This document shows, piece after piece, positions 22,380 through 34,359 of a stretch of 64,000 bases of DNA (position 1 is the stretch's first letter; the number at the start of each line of letters is the position of its first letter). Location of the stretch: the NCBI GenBank assembly GCA_011947345.1, contig JAAVTG010000064.1, positions 550,865 through 614,864 on the forward strand, read 5' to 3'. Position numbers and translations under genes: made by a program. Source of the DNA: Phytophthora quininea (taxonomy: Eukaryota > Oomycota > Peronosporomycetes > Peronosporales > Peronosporaceae). Under the pieces are notes generated by a model. The model ran no database searches. It was not told the origin of the DNA and saw nothing but the letters and a program-made list of their open reading frames with translations.

Positions 22380-23566
22380 TTAATAGTGCGACGCGATGAT
22401 GTGCATCCTCTGGTGCACCGACCTGATCACTTCGCTGCGTCTCGACGCACTCAGCGACTCGTACAGTCCTCGTCCCAGTATATTCCACTGTACCATACTC
22501 AGATGCTGGTCCAACACTTCCGTGGCCGAGTACAGGTGCCCCACCAGCGCCTGCACTCGTGGTGCTGCCTTCCAGAAACAGATCCGTGCGGTCTTCGATC
22601 TCCTCTCTGGACGGGAACATAATGTGGCTAGGAAAAACACCACATAGCGGATGGCGCTGTCGGCTGCACCCAGCGGTGGCGGCACCACGTGGCGCAAAAA
22701 GAAGCTCCTACGCATCCAGTTCTTGGCCACGAAGTACTGTCGCCGCTGCCACGGACGCCCGGCGCGGCCATCACCTCGTACTCGTATGAAGCCGAGACCC
22801 CGCTCGAAGACCAGCGCCAAGGCGAAGCTCCTCGCTCGCCACGAACTGCGCGAAGCCCTCGAACCCGCGCAGCAGCGGCACGGCCACGTGGTTCTGCAGC
22901 GGCGGGCAGCCTCGTGGTTCCCACCGTCATTTTGACCTTGTAGAACAGGCGCTGGCTCGTGCGCGTCAGGCACGGCGTCACCACGCACTCGTGCGTGTGC
23001 GTGGCGGCATCGAACACGCAGCCGCGCGTGGCTCCGGCCGTGCGACGCATCAGGTCCGGGGTGCGCCGCACCATAGATCTGGTGATCTGCACCGTCAGCG
23101 CGAGCAGGGTGGGGAAAGGTGTGAAGGCCACCAGCGCACCCCAGAGCTCCCAGGAGCCGTCGTGGCGCTCAGTCATGCCGCGACAGGCCTCAGCTACATG
23201 ACTCTAGCAGCGCCAGGGCTCAAAGGCGGTCTCAAGAATTAACTTTTGAGCCACCACCAGGCAAATAAATGCTTGTTCGCGATCTTGAGCTTCCTCTCTT
23301 ACAGCGTACCACGTTTTCAGCCGTGGCATCGCTCTCCCGCTCTTCTCGTTGCTTGTCCCCTTGTGGTCCACCGAACGTTGCTGAAATTGGTGTGGTCGCG
23401 TCACCGCCGTCAAAGTGGCATCAGCGACGGGAGACTCTCCACCAGCCTCGCGTTGTGCGCTCCTGCTCACACCCAGCACTCGAAATCGCAGTGCCATTGC
23501 CTCAGCGAGGCCCACATCGCGCGGAACGAATCGCGCAGCTGGTACTGGAAGCGCAGCTTCCGTCAA
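22380..23566 (-). pseudogene. Unidentified membrane-associated protein, frameshifted
   Basis: Reading through three minus-strand frames gives a plausible protein. A first block (23204-23566) ends A-Q-K-L-I-L-E-T-A-F-E-P-W. A second (from 23176) has G-S-W-E-L-W-G-A-L-V-A-F-T-P-F-P, one hydrophobic span and L-F-Y-K-V-K-M-T-V-G-T. A third ends in R-R-S-E-V-I-R-S-V-H-Q-R-M and a stop at about 22380. A TAG separates the first two blocks, and G/C runs separate the others. I do not recognise the family. It is either a multi-error gene model or a decayed gene. Confidence 0.35.
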
Positions 23567-23810
23567 AGATAATTGCTGGCTTCCTTCCTTCCTTGCAATA
23601 TCAATGATTGCGTAGACCGGCTAATTTACTCTTAGTAAAGGGTGTTGTCGGCTAAACAGCGCAGCAAATCAAAGTGATCGGTGTCATCTAGCGACGATTT
23701 AGGCAACATTAATCTGTAGTATTTTATGTAAATCCTCCCAAAGCATGCGCAAAGCATGCGCTTCTCAGTTTAATTAGCATTTTATTGTAGCGTTAAATCG
23801 TGCCCCCACT

Positions 23811-23829
23811 TTAACCCTTTGACTCCCAG
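23811..23829 (+). repeat. Left terminal inverted repeat with TTAA
   Basis: TTAACCCTTTGACTCCCAG. The reverse complement of the right end differs at one position (T to C). A GACTCC at 23821-23826 is followed about 50 bp inward by GGAGTC, so a subterminal hairpin is possible. Confidence 0.75.
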
Positions 23830-24035
23830 CCGCTAGATATCGACACTGTGTTGTCGCTTAGTTATAGCCAATAGGAGTCGAGAATTTTAGCATTTTTCGC
23901 CAATAAGAAGCGTTGCGAACTGGGTAAAAAGAGCTGATAAAAGAACGGCTGGCATTACAAAAACATTTAAAACTTCCGTTGTACATTTTGTAGAGAACTG
24001 GCAGAACAAAATCCTCCCTCCTATCGAGCATCGCC

Positions 24036-24287
24036 ATGGAAGCACACTATTGTGAGCATTGCTTATCTACCCCGTGCGACTGGGTCACCTACGGCAGGGA
24101 GCTTCTGGTGAGCAGGAATCGGCTTCTACAGACGTACAAGATACCCCATCCTAGCAACATCAATAAGGCGCTCTATCAAATCTACTATTATCTAAAGCAT
24201 GGCCGGCTGGATCAACGCAGAAGACTCGAGTTCCCCGTGTGCATTGCTCGAGAGTTGGGCGATGCACGGCGAACGTTCGGTATGTAG
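24036..24287 (+). CDS. Small protein with C-x2-C and P-C-D-W motifs, element-associated
   Basis: 83 residues beginning M-E-A-H-Y-C-E-H-C-L and containing P-C-D-W-V-T-Y-G, then I-P-H-P-S-N-I-N-K-A-L-Y-Q-I-Y-Y-Y-L-K-H-G. It starts about 225 bp inside the left terminal repeat. From memory, short oomycete proteins with a C-x2-C...P-C-x-W-x2-Y-G opening and a basic Tyr-rich helix are common hypothetical proteins around transposons; this is recollection, not a search. It could be an accessory DNA-binding protein of the element. Confidence 0.5.
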   Translation: MEAHYCEHCLSTPCDWVTYGRELLVSRNRLLQTYKIPHPSNINKALYQIYYYLKHGRLDQRRRLEFPVCIARELGDARRTFGM

Positions 24288-24913
24288 TGTGAGACGGAGG
24301 ACAAGCACGTATGGTCGCTCAACAAGACGTTGACACCGAGTAGCTCCAGCAGTTTCAGCAAGAGCGACACGTCGCCCAACGGAGTCAAGGCAGATGACCT
24401 CAACATCGCCAAGGGACGAACCACATCGCAGTGAGCAGAAGGCTCGGCCAAGTCCGCCAAAGGAGCAGGCAGGGCCCCAACTCAGGTGGCAACATCGCAC
24501 ACTATCCAGCAGCTTACCCGATGTCGGCATTGTACGTGATCTTGAATCTGTTGCCGTATTTTGAACGGCAGTGATGCTGGGTGAGCAGGTGCTGATCACT
24601 GGGAGCTGGTATAGCTGACGGGCAAAATGTCTGTGATCTTGCGGACAAGGCTGTTGCAGAATCGCTTGGACCAAGAGTCGACTTGCGCAGATGAGGGCCA
24701 CCTCGTTTGCATCCAGGCCGTTCGGGAGACAGGAGCAGCAAAACGGAATCGAGTGAGCTATTGTCGCTGTGATGGAAGTTCCGCCAAGATGAAGCAGCAG
24801 TCAATGCTCGAGACGTTTCTACTGCTACTGAAATACAAGAAAAACTCCATGTGCTGTCTGATTATCCTCCACTTCCTGTTCCGCGTTTTCACACTGCAGT
24901 CTGACAACTTTAT

Positions 24914-25369
24914 CAAGACTTCTTGGGGTGAAACTCTTTGCTAGCAACCTCAGCATACAGTACAGCGCCAGCCTTGACGTTCATAGCGACAAAATCGACG
25001 AGCTGCTCGTTGAAGACCTCTTCAGCACGTTCGGGTTGCTTCCGTTCGCGTTCAGCTTGGCCGTGATTCCTTTATCCTTAGCAAGGCGCAGGAACGGTAG
25101 CAAAGCAGTCTGAATCGTTGGCTCACCTCCACAGACCGCGAGGCTCCTGTGCTCGGTGGACGCGACTTAGTCCAGAATCGCGAGATCTTCGGGCTCTTCG
25201 TTGACGAGGTAGCTGGTGTGGCACCAACCGCATTTCAAACAGCAGCCCATCGTGAACACAATCGATGCTACTTTATTTCCCGGGAAGTTCGTGGGCGTGG
25301 GCTTGGTGGAGCGGCCAATTTGAAAGTCGATCGGGTAGTGCTCAATGGTGGTGTAGATCTTGTGCATGA
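24914..25369 (-). pseudogene. nrdG-like: NrdG-like anaerobic RNR activase remnant (left arm)
   Basis: Mirror copy of the right-arm gene at 39880-40335. The radical-SAM C-x3-C-x2-C segment (G-C-C-L-K-C-G-W-C-H) and the preceding V-A-S-I-V-F-T strand are present. The downstream G-G-E-P-T and N-G-S-N-P motifs are in other frames. It shares the frame breaks of the right-arm copy. Confidence 0.7.
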
Positions 25370-25373
25370 TGAA

Positions 25374-26259
25374 TGCAGCCTTCTTGCCAGTCTCCCAATC
25401 CAACACCGGCCGGAAGTAACCGACGATACTTCCCAGTGATTTCTCACGCAGTGTGGGCACTCAAAGTTCTCACCAGCGAGGTAACCGTGTGTTCTGCAGA
25501 CACTGAAGGTTGGGGCCAGTGCCACGTACGGGATCCGATACGCGCTTGCGTCCAGCTCGACAAATGTTCACCCAGGAAGGCAGGAAGACAGTGCCGCTGG
25601 TGTACTCTGTCTGCAGCGATTCTTGGTAGTTCAACGCCTCGAAAAAGTCGTCGGCCGAGTCCACTGGTAGTACGGTCGAGTTGTAGAGCTCGGGATCTTG
25701 GCCTCGGGGAATAGCTCGCTGTCGATCTTGGCCAGCTTGTAGCAGATGGACTCGGATGGTGTAGCCTCCAAGTTGTACAAGTGCTCGGTCTGGAGCTGGA
25801 TGATTTCGTGGAGTCGGTCCTTGATGGACTGCAAGACACTGCCGGCAAAGGCCTTGTTGTGGTAAATCCCACGACCCAGCAGGGTGCTGCAGGCCTCGTT
25901 CATGCAGATGACACTGGTCGTGGGGGAGTGGTTGTTCCATCGCTCTTGGCACGCTGGAAGTCGCTCTTGAGACAGAGCTGCGTGTACGGGTAGAGATTCG
26001 TGTTGGCCTTGATCATTTGGCGCTTGGTCTATTTGCCACCGCCGGTCTCCTTGACGAAACCGAACAACTTCAAGACAAATTTCGTACGTATCGCCAGGTA
26101 TGCAGGGCGTGGCTGGTGGTGAGTGGGTTAGCGCCAGAACAAGCAGACACCTTTCGGGTCAAGACGTAGTCGACAGTACATGGAGCGCGGGGCACGCCAT
26201 ACTTCGTCGTCATCTCCCACACGGCTTGAAGCGTGGTGATTCTTGGTCAAACTCTTGGT
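25374..26259 (-). pseudogene. nrdD-like: NrdD class III ribonucleotide reductase remnant (left arm)
   Basis: Mirror copy of the right-arm sequence at 38990-39875, with the same motif order. It differs from that copy by homopolymer lengths at about 25922 and 25643, which place the same peptides in different frames. N-terminal domains of a full-length NrdD (usually 600-700 residues) are missing or unrecognisable. Confidence 0.65.
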
Positions 26260-27767
26260 GGGGGTGGATCCGTTATCATCGCTCTTGATCATCACTTCAG
26301 CAGAGAGCTTGTTGGACTGCGGGAGCGGTAACAGACGCCTCAGCAGACATGGAGGCGTCTTGGTCGGAGCCGGGAAATGGTGCTGCCACGAGATCCAGCT
26401 GGTCGTCGCTGGATGGTCTACCCTGGGTACATCTCATGATAATGACATGCCATTAGTTTACGGACCTCACTGGCAGAGCTGCGGACAGCGCCGTGGACAG
26501 CGCTGCGCTGCGGTGTGTTCACACAGCGAGGGCTCGTAGGTGAGCCACTTACTCACCTTCATTTGTGTACTGTTAGACAAAGCAAGATGTGGTGACACAA
26601 TCCGAAGCTGGAGCCTGGAGGACAAGCTGCTGCCTCAGAATGTATCGGAGGATCTGACTTCACGTCACCCGAGAGTGTCAAAAGCAGAACGAACAGGACG
26701 AGGACGATTGCCTGAAGGACGTGCCGCTGAAAAGCGAAGAAGGTCACAGGGTGAGCGACAGTCTCGTGCTGTGCTCTGTGCTGGTGATGGCATCTGGCAT
26801 GCGGCTTATGTCGGAGAAGTACGGAAGAGTGATGACATTCACTGAGATTTGGCTGGGGCGGCAATGAAGTCACGCACGACGCGCCGAATGCGTTGGAAAA
26901 ACTGTTGAAGAGTATGACGCACGTGTTGTTCTAGACCGCAACGCAGAGTTTGCTGTACAGCCAGACGTCGGGCGGCGCTGAAACGGGTGTCGTCAAAATA
27001 CCTGCGAGAGCTGTAGCGGATTCTGTGGGACGACGAGGACGCGTGCGAGAGCGGATTGTTCGGCTTGGCTGTCGATGCGGTTACCAGAAACTAGTTCGAG
27101 ACTTTCTGCGCGCGTCAATGTTGTTTGAGGCTGCCAGCGCGGCAAAATGCTGCAATTCGCGAGACACAATGATCGCTAATTGCGTGATGCGTACGCACTC
27201 GCACCGCGAGACTGAGGCTTTGGTGGCGCATGAAAGTGCTGTTGCTGTGCAGCCCGAACAATCTTGCTGGAGCTGTCCTCTCCGAAGAAGTTTGCTGCAG
27301 CACCGTGCAAGTCTTAGTTCTGTTTTGAATTATGCCTGTGATCAGCTGGCGTACCAAGGCAAGGGCGAGCCAAATGCCGTGCATCAGAGCTTCGGGGCGC
27401 TGCCCACACTGACGGTGAACTGCCTTTCGAAGTCGTGGTCCTGCCTTTCGGCGGCTACCTGGTGTAAGATGAACGTGAAGAGCAAGATCGTCGTGGAGCA
27501 CTTGCAGATAATCCTGTAGCTGAGTTTTGCGTCCCTGGTGTCGGCGTACTATGCGTTCGTACTTCGACGTAGAGAATGACACCACTGACAGCGCGGTGGT
27601 GAAGGGCGAGGACGCCTGGTGTGTACAGTTGCTGCGCCATCGTCAGCGCTTTTCTCCAATGTGGCATTGGATGTGTACTCTCAAACCTTGCAAGAGGACG
27701 CCAAGCTGCCATCTGAAAGTGGAGAAGCTTTACCGCTTGGCCAACACCAAGTGGTGAACTGATGCGT

Positions 27768-28201
27768 GGTTATATATAACTACAATGAGAAGACAATTGA
27801 CAGCGACAAAAATCAAAGTTGTATTCACTCGGGAAGCTGGAGTTCGGCGATGGGCGTAATTGAATTGTTTTTGCGACGACGAATATTGAAGGGGCCTCGC
27901 CGACTGAAGCTGCTGCTACCAGCTCCAGCGCATGGCGAACGCTGGGTGTTGCTATACTAAAGGCATCGCGGAAGTGCAGCGCAGCAAAGCACTCAACATG
28001 GTAACCGCGCTGACACTCAGTGCATCCCCACCGTGACCGAAGGCGCATTCCCGCATACTGCACAGCATGCAGTACAACTGACCGCTGGAGTGCTCAGTTG
28101 AGTTCGGCGTGAGAATATGACGGCTGCTGTCAACACCGACAGTTGCTGCTACCGATGCTGTTGGAGATCTTCGCTTTGCAACTCGCCTTTTCGTCAGCTC
28201 C
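27768..28201 (-). pseudogene. 3' remnant of the PiggyBac transposase (left arm)
   Basis: Encodes only the transposase C-terminus (S-P-T-A-S-V-A-A-T-V-G through the C-x2-C...H-V-E-C-F finger). It is fused, across the deletion junction, to the aquaglyceroporin remnant in one open frame (27952-28374). The junction shows a short CG/TCG microhomology, consistent with an end-joining deletion. Confidence 0.8.
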
Positions 28202-28860
28202 AACGAGCCGGAATTGGAATTCCTTTCGAGATCTCCGGGTGCTGCATCTCGACGAACGATGTAGAGCCCACCGCTAATAACTCCACCTATCAGTGTCGCC
28301 ACCATTGGGATCCAAATGTAGTAGTACGAGTCCATTGAGAAGACCTGGTGGTAACCGACAATGTACATGAACAAGCGAGGCCAAAGTCATGGTTTGGAGT
28401 CGTGCCCAGCGCCGATATGGACATGAAGCAGCGCAATATGTCGCTGACCAGCAGCGTCAGAGCGAACGGGGCCCCCTTCTTCCCTGGCCAACAATCGCGT
28501 GCGTCCTTGGTGAAGTGCTTGTGCATGGGTCCTCACACAGAATCCTCTGGTAGTCGAGCACGTAAATCAACGCTGCAGCCACAAAGACCCCCAGCACCTG
28601 CTGCGAACCAAGTAGCCGGGTACTTTCCACCACGACAGGCGGTCACACATTGCGCCGGTGATGGTGATGCCCGAGATGCGGTGTGCGCCGCTGACGTTGT
28701 CGCCGATGAACGTGCCGACCATCAGGGCCACGCCCCAGGTGACGCACGTCGTCATTGTGTCGCCGTACTGTCCGTTTCGGAGGCTGTTCTGCTGGATGCC
28801 GGCCAGGCCGGAGGAGATGGCGACGGTCGTGGCCAGGTAATCAGTCATACCCTCGCATTC
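28174..28860 (-). pseudogene. Aquaglyceroporin (MIP) remnant (left arm)
   Basis: Mirror copy of the right-arm gene at 34360-35046. It has the same frame breaks and the same altered pore motifs. Its last helix reads into the transposase remnant. Confidence 0.65.
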
Positions 28861-29489
28861 TTGATGACGAAAGTGTTCTTCTTGCGTCTGGGAGCGGCGA
28901 GAACTTGTGCAGGCTCGTGGTCAAAGTGGACATGGCCGTCACTTCGAACCTCGAGGACAGAGAGATCCGAAGCCACGCCTTCTCACCGACACAACCCGAT
29001 GCTCTCCACATCGACCGCCAATTGCCGCTTACACCGTGGTGGTCAGCGAGATCTTGTTGGCAGCAGGCATGGTGGCAGTGTGCACACGGTGCAGCACCGA
29101 CGGCAACAGGAATCTTGTCTTGCAGAGTTCCACAGTCACGAGCAGTGCACAGCGTGGTGTCGGCGGCAAGGTGGCGGCTTGATCGCTTGGTAGCTTGGTG
29201 GATAGGAAGTAAATCGAATAATGAGCAGCTAGCAGCGTTTGGCGCCGCATCAGCGTCGTTTGGTGCCGCATTGGCGCCATCACACAACATCTTCGCGCCA
29301 AAATTCAAAAGCTATCGAGCACGTGCCGGCGCGCAAACCGCTGAGCTGCGTGGTTGAAGTCAGGCATGCACCAGTGCCAGTAGTCCTACTACCAAGATAA
29401 GTAAGGAGAGGCCACGCAAACGGTCATCACAGTAAAACTCACCCGCAAGACGGTCTTCAATTTGAAGACCTCCTTCATTTTGGTTTTCG

Positions 29490-32400
29490 ATGCGTCCTAC
29501 TGAGGACGAGTTTTGGACGCTATTTTCGCTCGTCGCGGAACAGCCAGGATGCCATAACCGCTCGGTAAATACAAAGTTATTTGAACATTTGCGCTGGGGG
29601 ATTTACGTGTGCTTTTCAGTTTATACGGTGCTGGGGCAGGTCGTGCAATCACGTTGACTTCGTCGTGCGGAAGCTACATCCTGAGGACATACAGCATTTC
29701 ATCGACGAAAAGGCAGTATCGCATCCAGAGGACGATGTACGCTGTCTAGCCGGACTGTACGTCCAAGCTAGCATGGTGAGGTCGACGGTAAGTTACTCGA
29801 TTCTAGTGGTGTGAGACAAAACTAATGTTCATGAAGGTTTCCGAGCAAATGGTGCGTGAACGCTACGACGCGATCGCAGCACACATGAAGAGGTGGAGAC
29901 GGACTGCCGATGGCGAATGGGACCAGCATCCCGAACTGTCACCAGAAACTCGCGATTTTGCGCCCATTCAAGTGCAGCGCATTAGTTCACTTCTTGGTGA
30001 CATCGCCCAAGTTCTGGCATGGGCACAGTATGCTGCTTCAAGTGGCTTCTCTGTTCCCGGGTGGTTGACGCCAGGGCGGCTACATTGTCACCATGACAAT
30101 GCCTACTTCGACAGATTGCTTTCATTACCATATGACCAGCGATTTTCATGTAGCTGTTGCCCTGGCAACCCTTACGTCGAATAATCTCAAACATTACGTT
30201 CAACCAAGTAGTTTCATTTACTTGCTTGGTATCCAACCACGCCGCAACGCCAACAGGGTCGAACACCGCCTCGTCGTAGCGGTGGCAGCAGTGGCAGCGG
30301 CCACCGCGACGGATTCGACAGGTGGGGTGGTCAACGGAGCCGTACGCGGCGTCGTCGTAGCGGTGGCAGCAGTGGCAGCGGCCACCGCGACGGATTCGAC
30401 AGGTGGGGTGGTCAACGGAGCCGTACGCGGCGTCGTCGTAGCGGTGGCAGCAGTGGCAGCGGCCACCGCGACGGATTCGACAGGTGGGGTGGTCAACGGA
30501 GCCGTACGCGGCGTCGTCGTAGCGGTGGCAGCAGTGGCAGCGGCCACCGCGACGGATTCGACAGGTGGGGTGGTCAACGGAGCCGTACGCGGCGTCGTCG
30601 TAGCGGTGGCAGCAGTGGCAGCGGCCACCGCGACGGATTCGACAGGTGGGGTGGTCAACGGAGCCGTACGCGGCGTCGTCGTAGCGGTGGCAGCAGTGGC
30701 AGCGGCCACCGCGACGGATTCGACAGGTGGGGTGGTCAACGGAGCCGTACGCGGCGTCGTCGTAGCGGTGGCAGCAGTGGCAGCGGCCACCGCGACGGAT
30801 TCGACAGGTGGGGTGGTCAACGGAGCCGTACGCGGCGTCGTCGTAGCGGTGGCAGCAGTGGCAGCGGCCACCGCGACGGATTCGACAGGTGGGGTGGTCA
30901 ACGGAGCCGTACGCGGCGTCGTCGTAGCGGTGGCAGCAGTGGCAGCGGCCACCGCGACGGATTCGACAGGTGGGGTGGTCAACGGAGCCGTACGCGGCGT
31001 CGTCGTAGCGGTGGCAGCAGTGGCAGCGGCCACCGCGACGGATTCGACAGGTGGGGTGGTCAACGGAGCCGTACGCGGCGTCGTCGTAGCGGTGGCAGCA
31101 GTGGCAGCGGCCACCGCGACGGATTCGACAGGTGGGGTGGTCAACGGAGCCGTACGCGGCGTCGTCGTAGCGGTGGCAGCAGTGGCAGCGGCCACCGCGA
31201 CGGATTCGACAGGTGGGGTGGTCAACGGAGCCGTACGCGGCGTCGTCGTAGCGGTGGCAGCAGTGGCAGCGGCCACCGCGACGGATTCGACAGGTGGGGT
31301 GGTCAACGGAGCCGTACGCGGCGTCGTCGTAGCGGTGGCAGCAGTGGCAGCGGCCACCGCGACGGATTCGACAGGTGGGGTGGTCAACGGAGCCGTACGC
31401 GGCGTCGTCGTAGCGGTGGCAGCAGTGGCAGCGGCCACCGCGACGGATTCGACAGGTGGGGTGGTCAACGGAGCCGTACGCGGCGTCGTCGTAGCGGTGG
31501 CAGCAGTGGCAGCGGCCACCGCGACGGATTCGACAGGTGGGGTGGTCAACGGAGCCGTACGCGGCGTCGTCGTAGCGGTGGCAGCAGTGGCAGCGGCCAC
31601 CGCGACGGATTCGACAGGTGGGGTGGTCAACGGAGCCGTACGCGGCGTCGTCGTAGCGGTGGCAGCAGTGGCAGCGGCCACCGCGACGGATTCGACAGGT
31701 GGGGTGGTCAACGGAGCCGTACGCGGCGTCGTCGTAGCGGTGGCAGCAGTGGCAGCGGCCACCGCGACGGATTCGACAGGTGGGGTGGTCAACGGAGCCG
31801 TACGCGGCGTCGTCGTAGCGGTGGCAGCAGTGGCAGCGGCCACCGCGACGGATTCGACAGGTGGGGTGGTCAACGGAGCCGTACGCGGCGTCGTCGTAGC
31901 GGTGGCAGCAGTGGCAGCGGCCACCGCGACGGATTCGACAGGTGGGGTGGTCAACGGAGCCGTACGCGGCGTCGTCGTAGCGGTGGCAGCAGTGGCAGCG
32001 GCCACCGCGACGGATTCGACAGGTGGGGTGGTCAACGGAGCCGTACGCGGCGTCGTCGTAGCGGTGGCAGCAGTGGCAGCGGCCACCGCGACGGATTCGA
32101 CAGGTGGGGTGGTCAACGGAGCCGTACGCGGCGTCGTCGTAGCGGTGGCAGCAGTGGCAGCGGCCACCGCGACGGATTCGACAGGTGGGGTGGTCAACGG
32201 AGCCGTACGCGGCGTCGTCGTAGCGGTGGCAGCAGTGGCAGCGGCCACCGCGACGGATTCGACAGGTGGGGTGGTCAACGGAGCCGTACGCGGCGTCGTC
32301 GTAGCGGTGGCAGCAGTGGCAGCGGCCACCGCGACGGATTCGACAGGTGGGGTGGTCAACGGAGCCGTACGCGGCGTCGTCGTAGCGGTGGCAGCAGTGG

Positions 32401-33708
32401 CAGCGGCCACCGCGACGGATTCGACAGGTGGGGTGGTCAACGGAGCCGTACGCGGCGTCGTCGTAGCGGTGGCAGCAGTGGCAGCGGCCACCGCGACGGA
32501 TTCGACAGGTGGGGTGGTCAACGGAGCCGTACGCGGCGTCGTCGTAGCGGTGGCAGCAGTGGCAGCGGCCACCGCGACGGATTCGACAGGTGGGGTGGTC
32601 AACGGAGCCGTACGCGGCGTCGTCGTAGCGGTGGCAGCAGTGGCAGCGGCCACCGCGACGGATTCGACAGGTGGGGTGGTCAACGGAGCCGTACGCGGCG
32701 TCGTCGTAGCGGTGGCAGCAGTGGCAGCGGCCACCGCGACGGATTCGACAGGTGGGGTGGTCAACGGAGCCGTACGCGGCGTCGTCGTAGCGGTGGCAGC
32801 AGTGGCAGCGGCCACCGCGACGGATTCGACAGGTGGGGTGGTCAACGGAGCCGTACGCGGCGTCGTCGTAGCGGTGGCAGCAGTGGCAGCGGCCACCGCG
32901 ACGGATTCGACAGGTGGGGTGGTCAACGGAGCCGTACGCGGCGTCGTCGTAGCGGTGGCAGCAGTGGCAGCGGCCACCGCGACGGATTCGACAGGTGGGG
33001 TGGTCAACGGAGCCGTACGCGGCGTCGTCGTAGCGGTGGCAGCAGTGGCAGCGGCCACCGCGACGGATTCGACAGGTGGGGTGGTCAACGGAGCCGTACG
33101 CGGCGTCGTCGTAGCGGTGGCAGCAGTGGCAGCGGCCACCGCGACGGATTCGACAGGTGGGGTGGTCAACGGAGCCGTACGCGGCGTCGTCGTAGCGGTG
33201 GCAGCAGTGGCAGCGGCCACCGCGACGGATTCGACAGGTGGGGCGGTCAACGGAGCCGTACGCGGCGTCGTCGTAGCGGTGGCAGCAGTGGCAGCGGCCA
33301 CCGCGACGGATTCGACAGGTGGGGTGGTCAACGGAGCCGTACGCGGCGTCGTCGTAGCGGTGGCAGCAGTGGCAGCGGCCACCGCGACGGATTCGACAGG
33401 TGGGGTGGTCAACGGAGCCGTACGCGGCGTCGTCGTAGCGGTGGCAGCAGTGGCAGCGGCCACCGCGACGGATTCGACAGGTGGGGTGGTCAACGGAGCC
33501 GTACGCGGCGTCGTCGTAGCGGTGGCAGCAGTGGCAGCGGCCACCGCGACGGATTCGACAGGTGGGGTGGTCAACGGAGCCGTACGCGGCGTCGTCGTAG
33601 CGGTGGCAGCAGTGGCAGCGGCCACCGCGACGGATTCGACAAGTGCGGAGGTCGACCGGGCTGTAAATCGCTTCGTAACAGCTGTGGTGGCTGCATAACG
33701 CGCTTGTA
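29490..33708 (+). CDS. Four-exon gene with an 81-bp repeat exon, unidentified; 1,350 residues predicted
   Basis: Exons 29490-29564, 29620-29787, 29837-30149 and 30212-33708 join in phase through introns of 55, 49 and 62 nt, all GT-AG; the second intron has an ACTAAT branch. The N-terminal about 190 residues start M-R-P-T-E-D-E-F-W and contain a Cys/His-bearing stretch (C-W-G-R-S-C-N-H) and a helical Arg-rich segment; I recognise no family. Exon 4 then encodes about 41 tandem 27-residue units, basic and Gly/Ser-rich (R-S-G-G-S-S-G-S-G-H-R-D-G-F-D-R-W-G-G), ending in a diverged Cys-containing unit and TAA at 33706. The splice puts the array in a frame with no Met start of its own. The only base variant I noticed (about 33244) is silent in this frame. 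The composition resembles RGG/SR nucleic-acid-binding tails. The gene fills the spacer between the arms almost exactly. Confidence 0.6.
30272..33640 (+). repeat. 81-bp coding minisatellite, about 41 copies
   Basis: Virtually identical 81-bp units; I noticed one variant base, near 33244. A diverged final unit follows (about 33640-33705). Two plus frames and at least one minus frame are open over more than 3 kb, so open length is no guide to the coding frame. Confidence 0.97.
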
Positions 33709-34359
33709 AAACGTTTCTAAAACACTGGTTGAAGTCGAATTTACGGGTTGATCTTGTGGTTGAAGACCGTCTTGCGGGTGAGTTTTACTGTGATGACCGT
33801 TTGCGTGGCCTCTCCTTACTTATCTTGGTAGTAGGACTACTGGCACTGGTGCATGCCTGACTTCAACCACGCAGCTCAGCGGTTTGCGCGCCGGCACGTG
33901 CTCGATAGCTTTTGAATTTTGGCGCGAAGATGTTGTGTGATGGCGCCAATGCGGCACCAAACGACGCTGATGCGGCGCCAAACGCTGCTAGCTGCTCATT
34001 ATTCGATTTACTTCCTATCCACCAAGCTACCAAGCGATCAAGCCGCCACCTTGCCGCCGACACCACGCTGTGCACTGCTCGTGACTGTGGAACTCTGCAA
34101 GACAAGATTCCTGTTGCCGTCGGTGCTGCACCGTGTGCACACTGCCACCATGCCTGCTGCCAACAAGATCTCGCTGACCACCACGGTGTAAGCGGCAATT
34201 GGCGGTCGATGTGGAGAGCATCGGGTTGTGTCGGTGAGAAGGCGTGGCTTCGGATCTCTCTGTCCTCGAGGTTCGAAGTGACGGCCATGTCCACTTTGAC
34301 CACGAGCCTGCACAAGTTCTCGCCGCTCCCAGACGCAAGAAGAACACTTTCGTCATCAA

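Larger units (their letters stand above)
24322..29460 (+). repeat. Left arm of long inverted repeat (about 5.14 kb)
   Basis: This arm is the reverse complement of 33760-40927. Boundaries were found by direct comparison: homology starts abruptly at 24322 and stops at 29460. Outside one 2.03-kb length difference the arms are almost identical, and many encoded peptides match letter for letter. Differences I noticed are mainly homopolymer lengths (for example 25922-25926 and 25642-25646) and a few substitutions near the deletion junction at about 28201. Confidence 0.95.

Noticed and set aside
24514..24944. Intact 96- and 105-residue frames mirrored at 40305-40735
   Set aside because: No motif or start context; they overlap on opposite strands. 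Left unannotated as genes.
30093..33698. 1,201-codon plus and 1,135-codon minus frames over the 81-bp array
   Set aside because: Ala/Val/Thr-rich shadows without supporting flanks. The spliced plus frame from 29490 explains the array better. The minus frame has a weak degenerate unit at its right edge, so it is not fully excluded.
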